From an uncultured Paracoccaceae bacterium (GTDB lineage Bacteria > Pseudomonadota > Alphaproteobacteria > Rhodobacterales > Rhodobacteraceae), in assembly GCA_938002605.1 (NCBI GenBank), contig CALLAF010000045.1, positions 1 to 38,492 of the forward strand: a DNA stretch of 38,492 nt, given 5' to 3'. The notes under the pieces are model-generated. The model was not told where the DNA came from and did no database searches. It was given only the letters and a program-made list of their open reading frames with translations. Below are positions 16,237-25,504 of the stretch, piece by piece (the first letter of the stretch is position 1; the number at the start of each line of letters is the position of its first letter). Both the position numbers and the translations under genes were made by a program.

Positions 16237-16905
16237 ATGATCCCGACCTCATTCCCCAGCAAAGAAGAAATCGCCCGTTTGACAGCAGGCATGTTGATTG
16301 AAATTGGTGCGATCGATTTTAACGCGGCAGAGCCATTTACCCATGCCTCGGGCAAGCAAGCCCCGACCTATGTCGATTGCCGCAAGCTGATTTCGTTCCC
16401 CCGCATCCGCGCGACCTTGATGGATTTTCTGTCGGTGACCGTAATGCGCGAAGCAGGGTTTGAAGCCTTTGACAATATTGCCGGAGGTGAAACGGCGGGC
16501 ATTCCGTTTAGCGCGCTTGTCGCCGAACGGCTGGCCCTGCCGATGACTTACGTGCGCAAAAAACCCAAAGGGTATGGCCGCAATGCCCGCATCGAGGGTG
16601 TCATGACCGAAGGCCAGCGTGTGCTACTGGTCGAGGATCTAACCACCGATGGCGGCTCAAAACTGTCGTTCGTCGACGCGATCCGCGAAACAGGGGCGAC
16701 CTGTAACGCCACCGCCGTGATCTTTTACTACGGCATTTTCGACGGCGTCGAAAAAACCTTGGGCGATCACGGGGTGCAATTGATCAGCCTATGCACATGG
16801 TGGGATGTCTTGGCAGAAGCCAAAGCGCGCGGCGCGTATGACACAGCGACCTTAGAAACGGTCGAAGCTTATCTGCGCGACCCAGCCGGTTGGAAACCTG
16901 CGTAA
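16237..16905 (+). CDS. pyrE: orotate phosphoribosyltransferase
   Basis: A 222-residue type I phosphoribosyltransferase. The PRPP-binding loop [15 protein letters not shown] is at residues 129-143, and the Lys-rich [12 protein letters not shown] loop near 105 contains the mobile catalytic Lys. It converts orotate and PRPP to OMP, two steps after PyrC. The length agrees with family members that have a C-terminal extension (to AGWKPA). A perfect inverted repeat follows its stop. Confidence 0.95.
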   Translation: MIPTSFPSKEEIARLTAGMLIEIGAIDFNAAEPFTHASGKQAPTYVDCRKLISFPRIRATLMDFLSVTVMREAGFEAFDNIAGGETAGIPFSALVAERLALPMTYVRKKPKGYGRNARIEGVMTEGQRVLLVEDLTTDGGSKLSFVDAIRETGATCNATAVIFYYGIFDGVEKTLGDHGVQLISLCTWWDVLAEAKARGAYDTATLETVEAYLRDPAGWKPA

Positions 16906-16906
16906 A

Positions 16907-16931
16907 ACTTACCCACAGCCTGTGGGTAAGT
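16907..16931. other. perfect palindrome between pyrE and dnaB
   Basis: An 11-bp perfect inverted repeat (ACTTACCCACA and complement) around a 3-base GCC centre starts 2 bases after the pyrE stop. It has no T-run, so it is at best a Rho-assisted terminator or mRNA end stabiliser. Each arm holds TTACCCACA, one base from the DnaA-box form TTATCCACA. Confidence 0.6.
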
Positions 16932-17095
16932 CCTGCTATTTGTAGCGGCAGCGCAGAATACTGCCCCTACATTTTGCAGATTCTATGTATCACCACCTGC
17001 CCGCGCCAAGTTATCCCAATCGTTCCACAGTATCCGCGCTATGTTAACGTGCGTCCCCCTGCTAGAACCCAGCGATAGATTTTTGAGAGTCGACA

Positions 17096-18583
17096 ATGAA
17101 CGAGATTACAACATTCAATGCGACTGGCGTCGAAGAAACCACACAAGAACTGATGCCGCATTCAACCGAGGCTGAACAACAGCTCTTGGGTGCGATCCTG
17201 ACCAATAACGACATTTTTGATCGGGTCGCATCGGTTGTCGGCCCTCAGCATTTCTATGATCCGGTACACGCGCGTATTTTTGAAACCGCCGCTGCGCGGA
17301 TTGCGAAAAACGCTTTGGCCAGCCCGGTGACGCTTAAGGCATTTCTAGAGGACGACGAAGGGCTCAAAGAGCTTGGCGGGCCTGCCTATCTTGCCCGTCT
17401 TGCTGGGGCCGCGATTTCGGCCTTTGCCGCACGTGACTATGCGCAGATGATCTATGATTTTTCCGTGCGCCGTGAATTGATCAAAGTCGGTCGCGATATT
17501 TCAGACAAGGCCACCCGTGTCTCGGTCGATTCTGAACCCAAAGAACAGATCGTCGAAGCGGAACAAGCGCTATATAATCTGGCTGAACAAGGCAGTTCCG
17601 ACAGCGGTTTCCAATCGTTCTTGCGCGCCGTGACAGAGGCCGTGAATGTCGCCAATACCGCTTACCAGCGTGAGGGCGGCTTGGCCGGAATTTCAACCGG
17701 GCTGATTGATTTGGACGGGAAATTAGGGGGCTTGCACAAATCTGACCTTCTGATCCTTGCCGGCCGCCCGTCGATGGGGAAAACATCGCTGGCCACCAAT
17801 ATCGCCTATAACGTCGCCAAAGCCTATCAAAAGGGCAAACTGTCCGATGGGTCCGAAGGTGCGGTAGATGGCGGCGTTGTCGGGTTCTTTTCATTGGAGA
17901 TGAGCGCCGAGCAGCTTGCGGGCCGTATTCTGGCCGAAGCGTCGGAAATTTCGTCTCATAAAATCCGCCAGGGTGACATGACCGAAGGCGAATTCCGTCG
18001 TTTTGTGGATGCCGCCAAAAGCCTCGAATCCTGCCCGCTGTTTATTGACGACACCGCCGCGATCCCAATTTCGCAGCTTTCAGCACGGGCGCGGCGGCTC
18101 AAACGGACGCATGGGCTTGATCTGTTGATTGTCGATTATTTGCAGCTGGTGCGCGGGACATCGGAAAACCGAGTGCAGGAAATCGGTGAAATTTCGATGG
18201 GGCTCAAGGCGATTGCCAAGGAACTGAACATCCCCGTTATCGCCCTATCACAGTTATCACGTCAGGTCGAAAGCCGCGAAGATAAACGCCCGCAGCTGTC
18301 GGATTTGCGCGAATCTGGATCGATCGAGCAAGACGCCGACGTGGTTATGTTCGTCTATCGTGGTGAATATTATGTTGAACGTGAAAAGCCTGATGATGCC
18401 AACATGGAAGCCATCGCCGCGTGGCAAGAAAAAATGTCGAGCCTGCACGCCAAAGCCGAAGTGATCGTCGGCAAACAGCGGCACGGCCCAATTGGCACGG
18501 TTGAGCTTGCCTTTACCGCCGAGTTCACCCGCTTTGGCGATCTGGTGAAACCATGGCAAAGCGGCGCGATTGAGGAGTATTAG
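17096..18583 (+). CDS. dnaB: replicative DNA helicase
   Basis: A 495-residue DnaB. The N-terminal DnaG-interacting domain (HSTEAEQQLLGAIL) spans residues about 20-125. The RecA-like motor has Walker A GRPSMGKTS at 223-231, Walker B LLIVDYLQLV, and the RQVESREDKRPQLSDLRESGSIEQDADVV block with the arginine finger region. It unwinds the chromosome at the replication fork. No intein is present. The start has a GAGAG site. An AT-rich foreign-looking gene follows in the opposite orientation. Confidence 0.96.
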   Translation: MNEITTFNATGVEETTQELMPHSTEAEQQLLGAILTNNDIFDRVASVVGPQHFYDPVHARIFETAAARIAKNALASPVTLKAFLEDDEGLKELGGPAYLARLAGAAISAFAARDYAQMIYDFSVRRELIKVGRDISDKATRVSVDSEPKEQIVEAEQALYNLAEQGSSDSGFQSFLRAVTEAVNVANTAYQREGGLAGISTGLIDLDGKLGGLHKSDLLILAGRPSMGKTSLATNIAYNVAKAYQKGKLSDGSEGAVDGGVVGFFSLEMSAEQLAGRILAEASEISSHKIRQGDMTEGEFRRFVDAAKSLESCPLFIDDTAAIPISQLSARARRLKRTHGLDLLIVDYLQLVRGTSENRVQEIGEISMGLKAIAKELNIPVIALSQLSRQVESREDKRPQLSDLRESGSIEQDADVVMFVYRGEYYVEREKPDDANMEAIAAWQEKMSSLHAKAEVIVGKQRHGPIGTVELAFTAEFTRFGDLVKPWQSGAIEEY

Positions 18584-18618
18584 GGTTGTAAAGTTAGCCT
18601 CGATAGCGTGGTCTCGGA

Positions 18619-19278
18619 TCAAATTTCATGACCATGCCATTGGGTTTCACTACCCATTTTGGAGAGGCGTCGCCGCAATTTTTTTGCAAGGTTTGCAGGT
18701 ACCTTAACGCGACCGCAATTAATCTGGTCAATCCCTCCATCGGCCCACTCGTTAGCATAAATAACATAAAAATCGTCTTTGCTTCGTTCTATGATACATT
18801 TTGCTCCAACGTAAGAATCGGAAGACCAACTCAGAAAGATGAACGCATCTATAAAATAGATATTATAGAAATATTCATTTTCGACAAAATTACGCCACAA
18901 CCCTAATCGATCATCGACAGTAGATGGCAAACCTAGAAAATACGATAAACTATAGCAGGAAAAAGTGTGAAATTTGCCTTCGACTTTTGCTTCTATTTCC
19001 TCATGTCGATCACAACCTGAAATCGCTTTCATCGTTCCCGAGAAGATGCGCATTCCGAATAAATCTTCGATAGTTTCAAGTGCGTTATAGTATGCAGTTG
19101 CTGGCAAATACTCCACATCTACACAGTCACCCTCTTTCAAGTTTTCGTCTTCTAACTCAATATGGTAAATGTTTCCCACATGAGGTGTTTCTAACAACGG
19201 AAGCCTTGTATCCAAATCGCGGCGCCATAAACATCTAACAGCGGAAACCTGCCACGGTGAAACCTTCTTAAAAAGCAA
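18619..19278 (-). CDS. AT-rich orphan gene, unknown
   Basis: A 219-residue protein, not recognised. It is rich in aromatic and acidic residues (ENEYFYNIYFIDAFIFLSWSS near residue 130), with Cys spread singly and a basic C-terminus (LAKKLRRRLSKM). No signal peptide or transmembrane helix is clear. The proposed start is TTG at 19278 with GAGGG seven bases upstream; the frame stays open 11 codons further up, so the start is uncertain. Base composition is visibly more AT-rich than neighbouring dnaB and alr, a sign of horizontal gain. The 290 bp to alr hold no other gene that I can support. Confidence 0.6.
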   Translation of the reverse strand: MLFKKVSPWQVSAVRCLWRRDLDTRLPLLETPHVGNIYHIELEDENLKEGDCVDVEYLPATAYYNALETIEDLFGMRIFSGTMKAISGCDRHEEIEAKVEGKFHTFSCYSLSYFLGLPSTVDDRLGLWRNFVENEYFYNIYFIDAFIFLSWSSDSYVGAKCIIERSKDDFYVIYANEWADGGIDQINCGRVKVPANLAKKLRRRLSKMGSETQWHGHEI

Positions 19279-19568
19279 TAGTTCGCCCTCAACATCATTT
19301 GTCTTTATAACCTATTTTACTCTACCAGTTTGCCGGCTTCTTCGAAACGGATTCGCAAATCATTTAAAACGGCTCTAGAATGGGTCGCCTCAGTTTCTAC
19401 CTCCTTGTTAAAGACCATTAGCTACAGGACTATATAAACGACTATAGTGTGGCAGAGTTTCGCCGAAATTCCGAGGCGCGGCGAGAAAAACACAGTTCCT
19501 GCCTGCTGTATCTATCTGCGCCGTTTAAACCTCTTGCCCGAGCGCCTGCCCCCTGCCAAAAGGTCGGC

Positions 19569-20606
19569 ATGAGTACTGGACGCCTGACAATCGATCTCGA
19601 CGCCGTCGTCGCCAACTGGCGCGCACTTGATGGCATGACCAACTGCAAAACCGCTGCGGTGGTAAAGGCTGATGCCTATGGCATCGGGATTGAAAATGTC
19701 TCTAAGGCCCTGTTCAAAGCTGGCGCGCGCAAGTTCTTTGTTGCTGTCGCAGAGGAAGGTGCCGTGCTCCGCGAGGCGCTTGGGCCCGGTCCCGAGATTT
19801 CGGTCTTTTCCGGTCATATGCGCGGTGATACCGATTTGATCCGCGAATTGAACCTGACGCCGATGCTCAATTCCGTTGAACAAATGACCCAGCATTTCGA
19901 AACCCTGCCCGGCCATCCGTTTGGCGTGCAGATCGACACCGGCATGAACCGTCTGGGGATGGAGCCGCAGGAATGGGGTGCACTGGCCGAATTGATCTTA
20001 TCACAAGGACCCAAACTGGTGATGAGTCATCTGTCTTGCGCAGACGAGCCAGATCACCCGATGAACCCACATCAATTAAGTGTTTTCAAACAGTTGACGG
20101 ACGGTATTCAAGTACCCCGCTCATTGGCAGCCACGGGTGGCATTCTGCTAGGGCCTGAATATCACTTTGACCTGACCCGCCCCGGCATTGGGCTTTATGG
20201 CGGTATGCCGTTTGAACAGGCAACCCCGGTGGTAGATCTGGAATTACCCGTCGTGCAAATCCGCGATGTGGCCGAGGGCGAGGTCGTTGGATACGGCAAC
20301 AATTGGCAGGCCGAACGCCCAACGCGTGTGGCAACGGTTTCGGGCGGCTATGCTGATGGGATCATGCGCTATCTGTCGGATAAAGCGATCCTTTACCACA
20401 ATGATACCCCCTGCCCGTTGATAGGCCGCGTGTCGATGGATTTGCTTACGATTGACGTGACAGATCTGACCGAAGACCCTGAACGGCTGACCTTGATCGG
20501 CCCACAGCAAACGCTTGATACCTTGGCAACCAAGGCAGGTACAATCGGCTATGAAATCCTGACCCAGCTTGGCGCGCGCTATAACCGCCGGACCTATGGT
20601 AAATAG
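19569..20606 (+). CDS. alr: alanine racemase
   Basis: A 345-residue PLP enzyme. Lys33 in [12 protein letters not shown] carries PLP. The second base, Tyr, is in [10 protein letters not shown]. The start at 19569 follows AAAGG; the frame open to 19449 adds 40 residues without similarity to the family and is rejected. It interconverts L- and D-alanine for peptidoglycan. The next gene starts on the base after its stop, so they are transcribed together. Confidence 0.94.
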   Translation: MSTGRLTIDLDAVVANWRALDGMTNCKTAAVVKADAYGIGIENVSKALFKAGARKFFVAVAEEGAVLREALGPGPEISVFSGHMRGDTDLIRELNLTPMLNSVEQMTQHFETLPGHPFGVQIDTGMNRLGMEPQEWGALAELILSQGPKLVMSHLSCADEPDHPMNPHQLSVFKQLTDGIQVPRSLAATGGILLGPEYHFDLTRPGIGLYGGMPFEQATPVVDLELPVVQIRDVAEGEVVGYGNNWQAERPTRVATVSGGYADGIMRYLSDKAILYHNDTPCPLIGRVSMDLLTIDVTDLTEDPERLTLIGPQQTLDTLATKAGTIGYEILTQLGARYNRRTYGK

Positions 20607-21047
20607 ATGCTAAAGTGGTTGCAGATTGCGAATCTCGCGCTGTTGGTGCTTTTTCCAATCGCGTGGTTTGCGCCACTGATGCGCGCAGGGCTTTTGCCGC
20701 TTTTCGGGCTGAGCGAAATCAGCGTCATTACGGGGATGCAATCGCTGTGGGAAAGCGACGTGGCGCTTGCCTTGCTTGTTACTTTCTTTGCGCTTTTTGC
20801 GCCCTATCTCAAAACCATCGGCCTAGCGTTGATTCACTTTAATCTGATGCGCCGCAAGGTGTTACCAGTGCTGTCGTGGTTAGGGAAACTGGCGATGGCC
20901 GACGTGTTTTTGGTCGCGCTTTATGTCGTTGTGGTCAAAGGTGTCGGCATCGGCAAGGTTGAAACCGCATGGGGGCTATATCTGTTTACCGCCTGCATCT
21001 TAACGTCCATCGTGATTTCCGCGCTAACCGCAAAACACAAGACCTAG
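20607..21047 (+). CDS. paraquat-inducible protein A-like membrane protein
   Basis: A 146-residue protein with four hydrophobic segments (about residues 5-22, 50-68, 90-112 and 120-138). The stretch LSWLGKLAMADVFLVALYVV matches the PqiA signature WSMxDVF. PqiA proteins work with MCE-domain proteins in envelope lipid transport, but this short single-domain form lacks the zinc-ribbon Cys pairs. It directly follows alr, a pairing I associate with Rhodobacteraceae. Inner membrane; exact role unknown. Confidence 0.82.
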   Translation: MLKWLQIANLALLVLFPIAWFAPLMRAGLLPLFGLSEISVITGMQSLWESDVALALLVTFFALFAPYLKTIGLALIHFNLMRRKVLPVLSWLGKLAMADVFLVALYVVVVKGVGIGKVETAWGLYLFTACILTSIVISALTAKHKT

Positions 21048-21122
21048 CAAAACCCAAACAAAATCCCCCAAATATACCCGAACGTGTTAGGCTGTTTGCC
21101 ACAACAACCAAAGGGGTGAAAA

Positions 21123-21803
21123 ATGAAAAAACTAATCGCGGAATTTATTGGGACTTTTACGCTAGTTTTGTTTGGCTGCGGGGCAGCCGTAATCGCAGGG
21201 GCAGATATCGGGCTGACCGGGATTAGCTTTGCTTTTGGGCTCGCGCTTGTTGGGATGGCCTATGGGATTGGGCCTGTATCAGGCTGCCACATTAACCCCG
21301 CCGTCTCACTAGGGGCCGTTGCCGCAGGCCGTATGACCATCGCCGAAGCTGTCCGCTATATCGCTGCGCAGTTTGCTGGCGGCATCGTCGCCGCGGCTGT
21401 CTTGTTGATGGTCGCATCTGGCAAGGCTGATTACAGCGTTGCGGAAAACGGGTTAGGCCAAAACGGCTGGGGCGCGGGGTATCTTGGCGAATATAACATG
21501 ACAGCAGCCTTCGTATTCGAAGTCGTTGCGACGTTCCTGTTTATGGTCGTGATCTTAGGCGCAACCGGCAAAGGCGCACCAGCCAGCATGGCTGGACTAG
21601 CAATTGGTCTTGCGCTTGTGGTGATCCATTTGGTTGGAATCAATGTCACGGGCGTGTCGGTAAACCCTGCCCGGTCGTTTGGCCCTGCTTTGTTTGCAGG
21701 CACCCATGCGCTTTCACAGGTATGGCTGTTTCTCGTCGCTCCGGTGATTGGCGCGGTGGCTGCGGGGCTTTTGTTCAAATCAGGCACGCTTGACGCAGAT
21801 TAA
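21123..21803 (+). CDS. aqpZ: aquaporin Z
   Basis: A 226-residue major intrinsic protein with six transmembrane helices and two NPA boxes, HINPAVSLG and SVNPARSFGPAL. The Arg after the second NPA and the His in GCHINP fit a water-selective pore rather than a glycerol facilitator. It mediates water flux across the inner membrane. AGGGG lies before the ATG. It stands alone, ending at an inverted repeat. Confidence 0.95.
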   Translation: MKKLIAEFIGTFTLVLFGCGAAVIAGADIGLTGISFAFGLALVGMAYGIGPVSGCHINPAVSLGAVAAGRMTIAEAVRYIAAQFAGGIVAAAVLLMVASGKADYSVAENGLGQNGWGAGYLGEYNMTAAFVFEVVATFLFMVVILGATGKGAPASMAGLAIGLALVVIHLVGINVTGVSVNPARSFGPALFAGTHALSQVWLFLVAPVIGAVAAGLLFKSGTLDAD

Positions 21804-21808
21804 TCCAA

Positions 21809-21839
21809 TTGCTTGGCCGTGAAATGCGCGGCCAAGCAA
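21809..21839. terminator. inverted repeat after aqpZ, likely terminator
   Basis: An 11-bp perfect stem (TTGCTTGGCCG and complement) with a 9-base loop begins 5 bases after the aqpZ stop. No clear T-run follows, so termination may be weak or may work on the mRNA 3' end. Confidence 0.6.
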
Positions 21840-21881
21840 ACAGCCATTGCTGCATAGGACAAAATAGTCCAAAAGGTGAAC

Positions 21882-23246
21882 ATGGCAAAAGAACTCAATT
21901 TTTCCTGCTCAGAATGCGGCGCGTCCTTTGGCAAATGGTCTGGACAATGCGATTCTTGCAAAGCTTGGAACACAATTACCGAAAGCAAAGCACTTTCAAG
22001 CGGGCCCAAAGGGAAATCCCTTGGGGCAATCCGCGGCAAAGCAATCGCACTGACTGATCTTGATACCCAAGAAAAAGAACCACCGCGCACCCAAGCGGGC
22101 GTTGGCGAATTGGACCGTGTTTTAGGTGGCGGGTTGGTCAAAGCCTCTGCCTTGTTGGTTGGCGGTGACCCGGGAATCGGCAAATCCACATTGTTACTGC
22201 AGGCCGCCGCCCGTTTCGCGCGCAACGGACTAAAGGTCGTCTATATCTCAGGCGAGGAATCAAACGCGCAGGTGCAAATGCGCGCCCGCCGCTTGGGACT
22301 AGAAAAAAGCCCCGTTTTGCTAGCATCAGAAACAAACCTGCGCGATATTTTGACGACGTTAGAGGCCGAAAAGCCCGATCTGGCGATTATCGATTCGATC
22401 CAAACAATGTGGGCAGACAATGTAGATAGCGCGCCGGGCTCAGTGTCACAGGTGCGATCATCCGCGCATGAATTGACAACCTTTGCCAAACGCAACGGCA
22501 TGTCTGTGATCATGGTCGGCCATGTGACCAAAGACGGCAGCATCGCGGGTCCGCGGGTTGTCGAACACATGGTTGACACCGTGCTTTATTTTCAAGGCGA
22601 ACGCGGCCATCAATACCGAATTTTGCGCGCTGTCAAAAACCGCTTTGGGCCAGCTGACGAAATCGGCGTGTTCGAAATGACAGGCAAAGGATTGGCCGAG
22701 GTCAAGAATCCCTCGGCGCTGTTTTTGTCTGAACGGGGCAAACCTGCACCCGGTTCAGTTGTGTTTTGTGGCATCGAAGGATCCCGCCCGATGCTGTGTG
22801 AGATCCAAGCACTTGTGGCACCTTCGCCACACAGCCAACCCCGCCGATCAGTGGTCGGATGGGACAGTGGACGGCTTGCGATGATCCTTGCCGTGCTGGA
22901 ATCGCGCTGCGGTGTCCCCTTTACCGGATTGGACGTATATCTCAATGTAGCAGGGGGTTTACGCATCTCTGAACCGGCCGCAGACTTGGCCGTCGCTGCC
23001 GCCTTAGTGTCCGCACGCGAGGACGCCGCCCTGCCCGCCGAAGCCGTCATATTCGGGGAAATCAGCCTATCAGGTGCCCTGCGTCCGGTGGTGCAGACGG
23101 AAAATAGATTGAAAGAAGCGCAAAAACTTGGTTTTACAACAGCAATAGTTCCGCAACAGGCTAAACAGCCTGCGGTGGCCGGTTTGCAAATGCGTCATGC
23201 TGACGATTTGGCCGGATTTGTAGAAGAAGTATTTGGCGCCAGGTAG
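21882..23246 (+). CDS. radA: DNA repair protein RadA
   Basis: A 454-residue RecA-like helicase. The N-terminal zinc finger is Cys9, Cys12, Cys23, Cys26 (CSECG and CDSC). Walker A GGDPGIGKST ends at Lys101/Ser102. The RadA-specific KNRFG motif is in AVKNRFGPADEIG. The C-terminal third is the Lon-protease-like domain. It promotes branch migration and D-loop extension in recombination. ATG at 21882 is preferred to GTG six bases earlier because the AAAGGTG site then has normal spacing. cvpA follows after 21 bp. Confidence 0.96.
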   Translation: MAKELNFSCSECGASFGKWSGQCDSCKAWNTITESKALSSGPKGKSLGAIRGKAIALTDLDTQEKEPPRTQAGVGELDRVLGGGLVKASALLVGGDPGIGKSTLLLQAAARFARNGLKVVYISGEESNAQVQMRARRLGLEKSPVLLASETNLRDILTTLEAEKPDLAIIDSIQTMWADNVDSAPGSVSQVRSSAHELTTFAKRNGMSVIMVGHVTKDGSIAGPRVVEHMVDTVLYFQGERGHQYRILRAVKNRFGPADEIGVFEMTGKGLAEVKNPSALFLSERGKPAPGSVVFCGIEGSRPMLCEIQALVAPSPHSQPRRSVVGWDSGRLAMILAVLESRCGVPFTGLDVYLNVAGGLRISEPAADLAVAAALVSAREDAALPAEAVIFGEISLSGALRPVVQTENRLKEAQKLGFTTAIVPQQAKQPAVAGLQMRHADDLAGFVEEVFGAR

Positions 23247-23267
23247 CGTCAGGGCAGGAGACGGACC

Positions 23268-23831
23268 ATGGAAGGCTTCACACTTGTCGACGCAGGCGTC
23301 GCCATTATCATCCTCTTATCAGGCGTGCTGGCATATAGCCGCGGCTTGGTACGCGAGGCGATGGCGATCTTGGGTTGGGTCGGCGCGACGATTGTCGCAT
23401 TTATTTTCGCAGATCAGGTAGAGCCGCTGGTGCAGCAAATCCCTGTGCTCGGCGATTTCATTGGCGATAGCTGTGAACTTGCAATTATTGCGGCCTTTGC
23501 AGCCGTCTTTGCTGTCGCACTTGTTGTTTTCGCTATTTTCACACCATTGTTTTCGAGCGTCATTCAGCGGTCCGCGCTTGGCGGCGTTGATCAGGCGCTT
23601 GGATTTTTCTTTGGTGTTCTGCGCGGGATTCTTTTGGTTGCCGTTGCATTCTTTGTCTACGACACTGTTTTCGCCGCGCAAGAGATTGCCGTCATCGATG
23701 ACAGCCGTGCGGCACAGGTATTTGACCAGCTGACCGGCAAAATCGAAGAACAAAACCCAGAAGAAGCACTGGGCTGGATCAAAGAACAGTACCAACAGCT
23801 TGTTGGGTCCTGCGGTGCGCCAGTAGAATAA
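23268..23831 (+). CDS. cvpA: CvpA family membrane protein
   Basis: A 187-residue protein with four hydrophobic helices and the family pattern SRGLVREAMAILGWVGA near residue 30 and RSALGGVDQALGFFFGVLRG near 103. CvpA was named for colicin V production and affects envelope homeostasis. It lies just upstream of purF, as in many proteobacteria. GGAG precedes the ATG. It ends before a terminator, which separates it from purF here. Confidence 0.93.
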   Translation: MEGFTLVDAGVAIIILLSGVLAYSRGLVREAMAILGWVGATIVAFIFADQVEPLVQQIPVLGDFIGDSCELAIIAAFAAVFAVALVVFAIFTPLFSSVIQRSALGGVDQALGFFFGVLRGILLVAVAFFVYDTVFAAQEIAVIDDSRAAQVFDQLTGKIEEQNPEEALGWIKEQYQQLVGSCGAPVE

Positions 23832-23857
23832 AACCTGCACGAACAAGAAAACCCAAA

Positions 23858-23886
23858 AGCCATCGCAATCTGCGGTGGCTTTTTTT
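23858..23886 (+). terminator. intrinsic terminator after cvpA
   Basis: A 10-bp stem (AGCCATCGCA with TGCGGTGGCT, one G-U pair), 3-base loop, then six T. It lies 26 bp after the cvpA stop. Confidence 0.9.
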
Positions 23887-23904
23887 CGTTGTGATGCCCG
23901 AATT

Positions 23905-23933
23905 GTTGCCGGTTTCGTCACGGCAACGTTTTT
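23905..23933 (+). promoter_or_regulatory. second terminator-like hairpin upstream of purF
   Basis: A 7-bp perfect inverted repeat (GTTGCCG and CGGCAAC, 9-base loop) followed by G and five T. It lies 19 bp after the cvpA terminator and about 95 bp before the purF start. It is either a back-up terminator or an attenuator in the purF leader; the sequence alone does not decide. Confidence 0.4.
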
Positions 23934-24026
23934 CGATGCAGACAAACATGATCGTTTCGTGACACAGCGCTTGCGACCGACTAAGAGAGGGGCAATCAAA
24001 CCTCACTTCGGATTCGGAGCTGCCCC

Positions 24027-25502
24027 TTGTCCAACATCGATTGCCAAATAGACCCGTATGACGACGATAAGCTGCGCGAAGAGTGCGGTATTTATGGCGT
24101 AATAGGCGCACCGGATGCCGCAAATTTTGTCGCTCTCGGCCTACATGCCCTACAGCATCGCGGACAAGAAGCAGGCGGCATCGTCACCTACGACCCGCAG
24201 ACAGGCTTCAATGAAGAGCGGCGGCTTGGGCTGGTGCGCGATAACTTTACCAGCACCACCATGATGAAGGCCCTGCCCGGATCGCTTGGTATCGGGCATG
24301 TCAGATATTCAACGACAGGCAGTAAAAACCAACATACTGCGATCCGCGATGTCCAACCTTTTTTCGCCGAATTTTCGATGGGTGGCGCAGCCGTCGCGCA
24401 TAATGGCAATTTGACAAACGCAGTCGCATTGCGTCGTGACCTCATTGAACGTGGCGCCATTTTTCACAGCGCCTCTGACAGCGAATGCATTACACATTTG
24501 ATGGCGCGCTCAATGGGGCGCACCATCCCTGACCGGATGAAAGAAGCCCTGCGCCAAGTCGAAGGCGCGTTTGCGATCGTCGCAATGACACGGACCAAAT
24601 TGATTGGTGTACGTGATGCGCTTGGTATTCGTCCGCTTGTGCTTGGCAAGGTTGATGGTGCGCATGTGCTATCGTCTGAAACCTGCGCTCTTGATATTAT
24701 TGGTGCAGAATTCATTCGTGAAATCGATCCCGGCGAAATGGTTGTTATCTCAGCCGAGGGTGAAATCAAAAGCTATCGCCCGTTCGAAGACAAAAAGCCG
24801 CGCCCCTGTATCTTTGAATACGTGTATTTCAGCCGCCCTGATTCCGTGATTGCCGGGAAATCAGTATACGAAGTCCGCCGCAACATCGGTAAGGAACTTG
24901 CACGCGAATCCCCGGTCGAGGCAGATATGGTCTGCCCAGTGCCTGACAGCGGCACCCCCGCTGCGATCGGCTATAGCCAAGAAAGCGGCATCCCGTTTGA
25001 AATGGGTATCGTGCGCAACCAATATGTTGGCCGCACGTTTATTGAACCAACCGCGCAAATTCGAAACATGGGCGTTCGGCTCAAGCTGAACGTGAACCGT
25101 GAGCTGATGCGCGGTAAGCGCGTCATTCTTGTCGACGACAGCGTCGTACGTGGCACCACTAGCCGCAAAATCAAAGACATGGTTCTCGAAGCGGGTGCCG
25201 CAGAGGTCCATTTCCGCGTCGCCAGCCCACCCACAGTCTGGCCCGATTTCTACGGCGTCGATATGCCAAATCGCGAAGATTTGCTAGCCGCCCGGATGAC
25301 CGAAGACGAGATGCGCGACTATCTGGGTGTCGCCTCTTTGAAATTCGTATCGATTGATGGCCTTTACCGCGCCGTCGGTGAACCGGATGGGCGCGACCCA
25401 AACAATCCGGCCTATCACGATGCAGTGTTTACAGGTGACTACCCCGTTGCCCCATCGGATATGATCAAAAAGGGCTTTAAGCCAAAAATCGCTGCTGAAT
25501 AG
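24027..25502 (+). CDS. purF: amidophosphoribosyltransferase
   Basis: A 491-residue enzyme for the first step of purine synthesis. The glutaminase nucleophile is Cys20 in EECGIYGV, exposed after removal of a 19-residue propeptide. The PRPP loop is VILVDDSVVRGTTS. A start at TTG (24027) is supported by GGAG seven bases upstream and by the absence of an in-frame ATG or GTG before the catalytic Cys. The Cys ligands for an iron-sulfur cluster seen in Bacillus-type PurF are only partly evident (PRPCIFEYVYF). The next gene starts 2 bases after the stop. Confidence 0.95.
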   Translation: MSNIDCQIDPYDDDKLREECGIYGVIGAPDAANFVALGLHALQHRGQEAGGIVTYDPQTGFNEERRLGLVRDNFTSTTMMKALPGSLGIGHVRYSTTGSKNQHTAIRDVQPFFAEFSMGGAAVAHNGNLTNAVALRRDLIERGAIFHSASDSECITHLMARSMGRTIPDRMKEALRQVEGAFAIVAMTRTKLIGVRDALGIRPLVLGKVDGAHVLSSETCALDIIGAEFIREIDPGEMVVISAEGEIKSYRPFEDKKPRPCIFEYVYFSRPDSVIAGKSVYEVRRNIGKELARESPVEADMVCPVPDSGTPAAIGYSQESGIPFEMGIVRNQYVGRTFIEPTAQIRNMGVRLKLNVNRELMRGKRVILVDDSVVRGTTSRKIKDMVLEAGAAEVHFRVASPPTVWPDFYGVDMPNREDLLAARMTEDEMRDYLGVASLKFVSIDGLYRAVGEPDGRDPNNPAYHDAVFTGDYPVAPSDMIKKGFKPKIAAE

Positions 25503-25504
25503 CC

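Noticed and set aside
16890-17078. A 62-codon + frame between pyrE and dnaB.
   Set aside because: Overlaps the pyrE end and spans the palindrome; no start signal or similarity.
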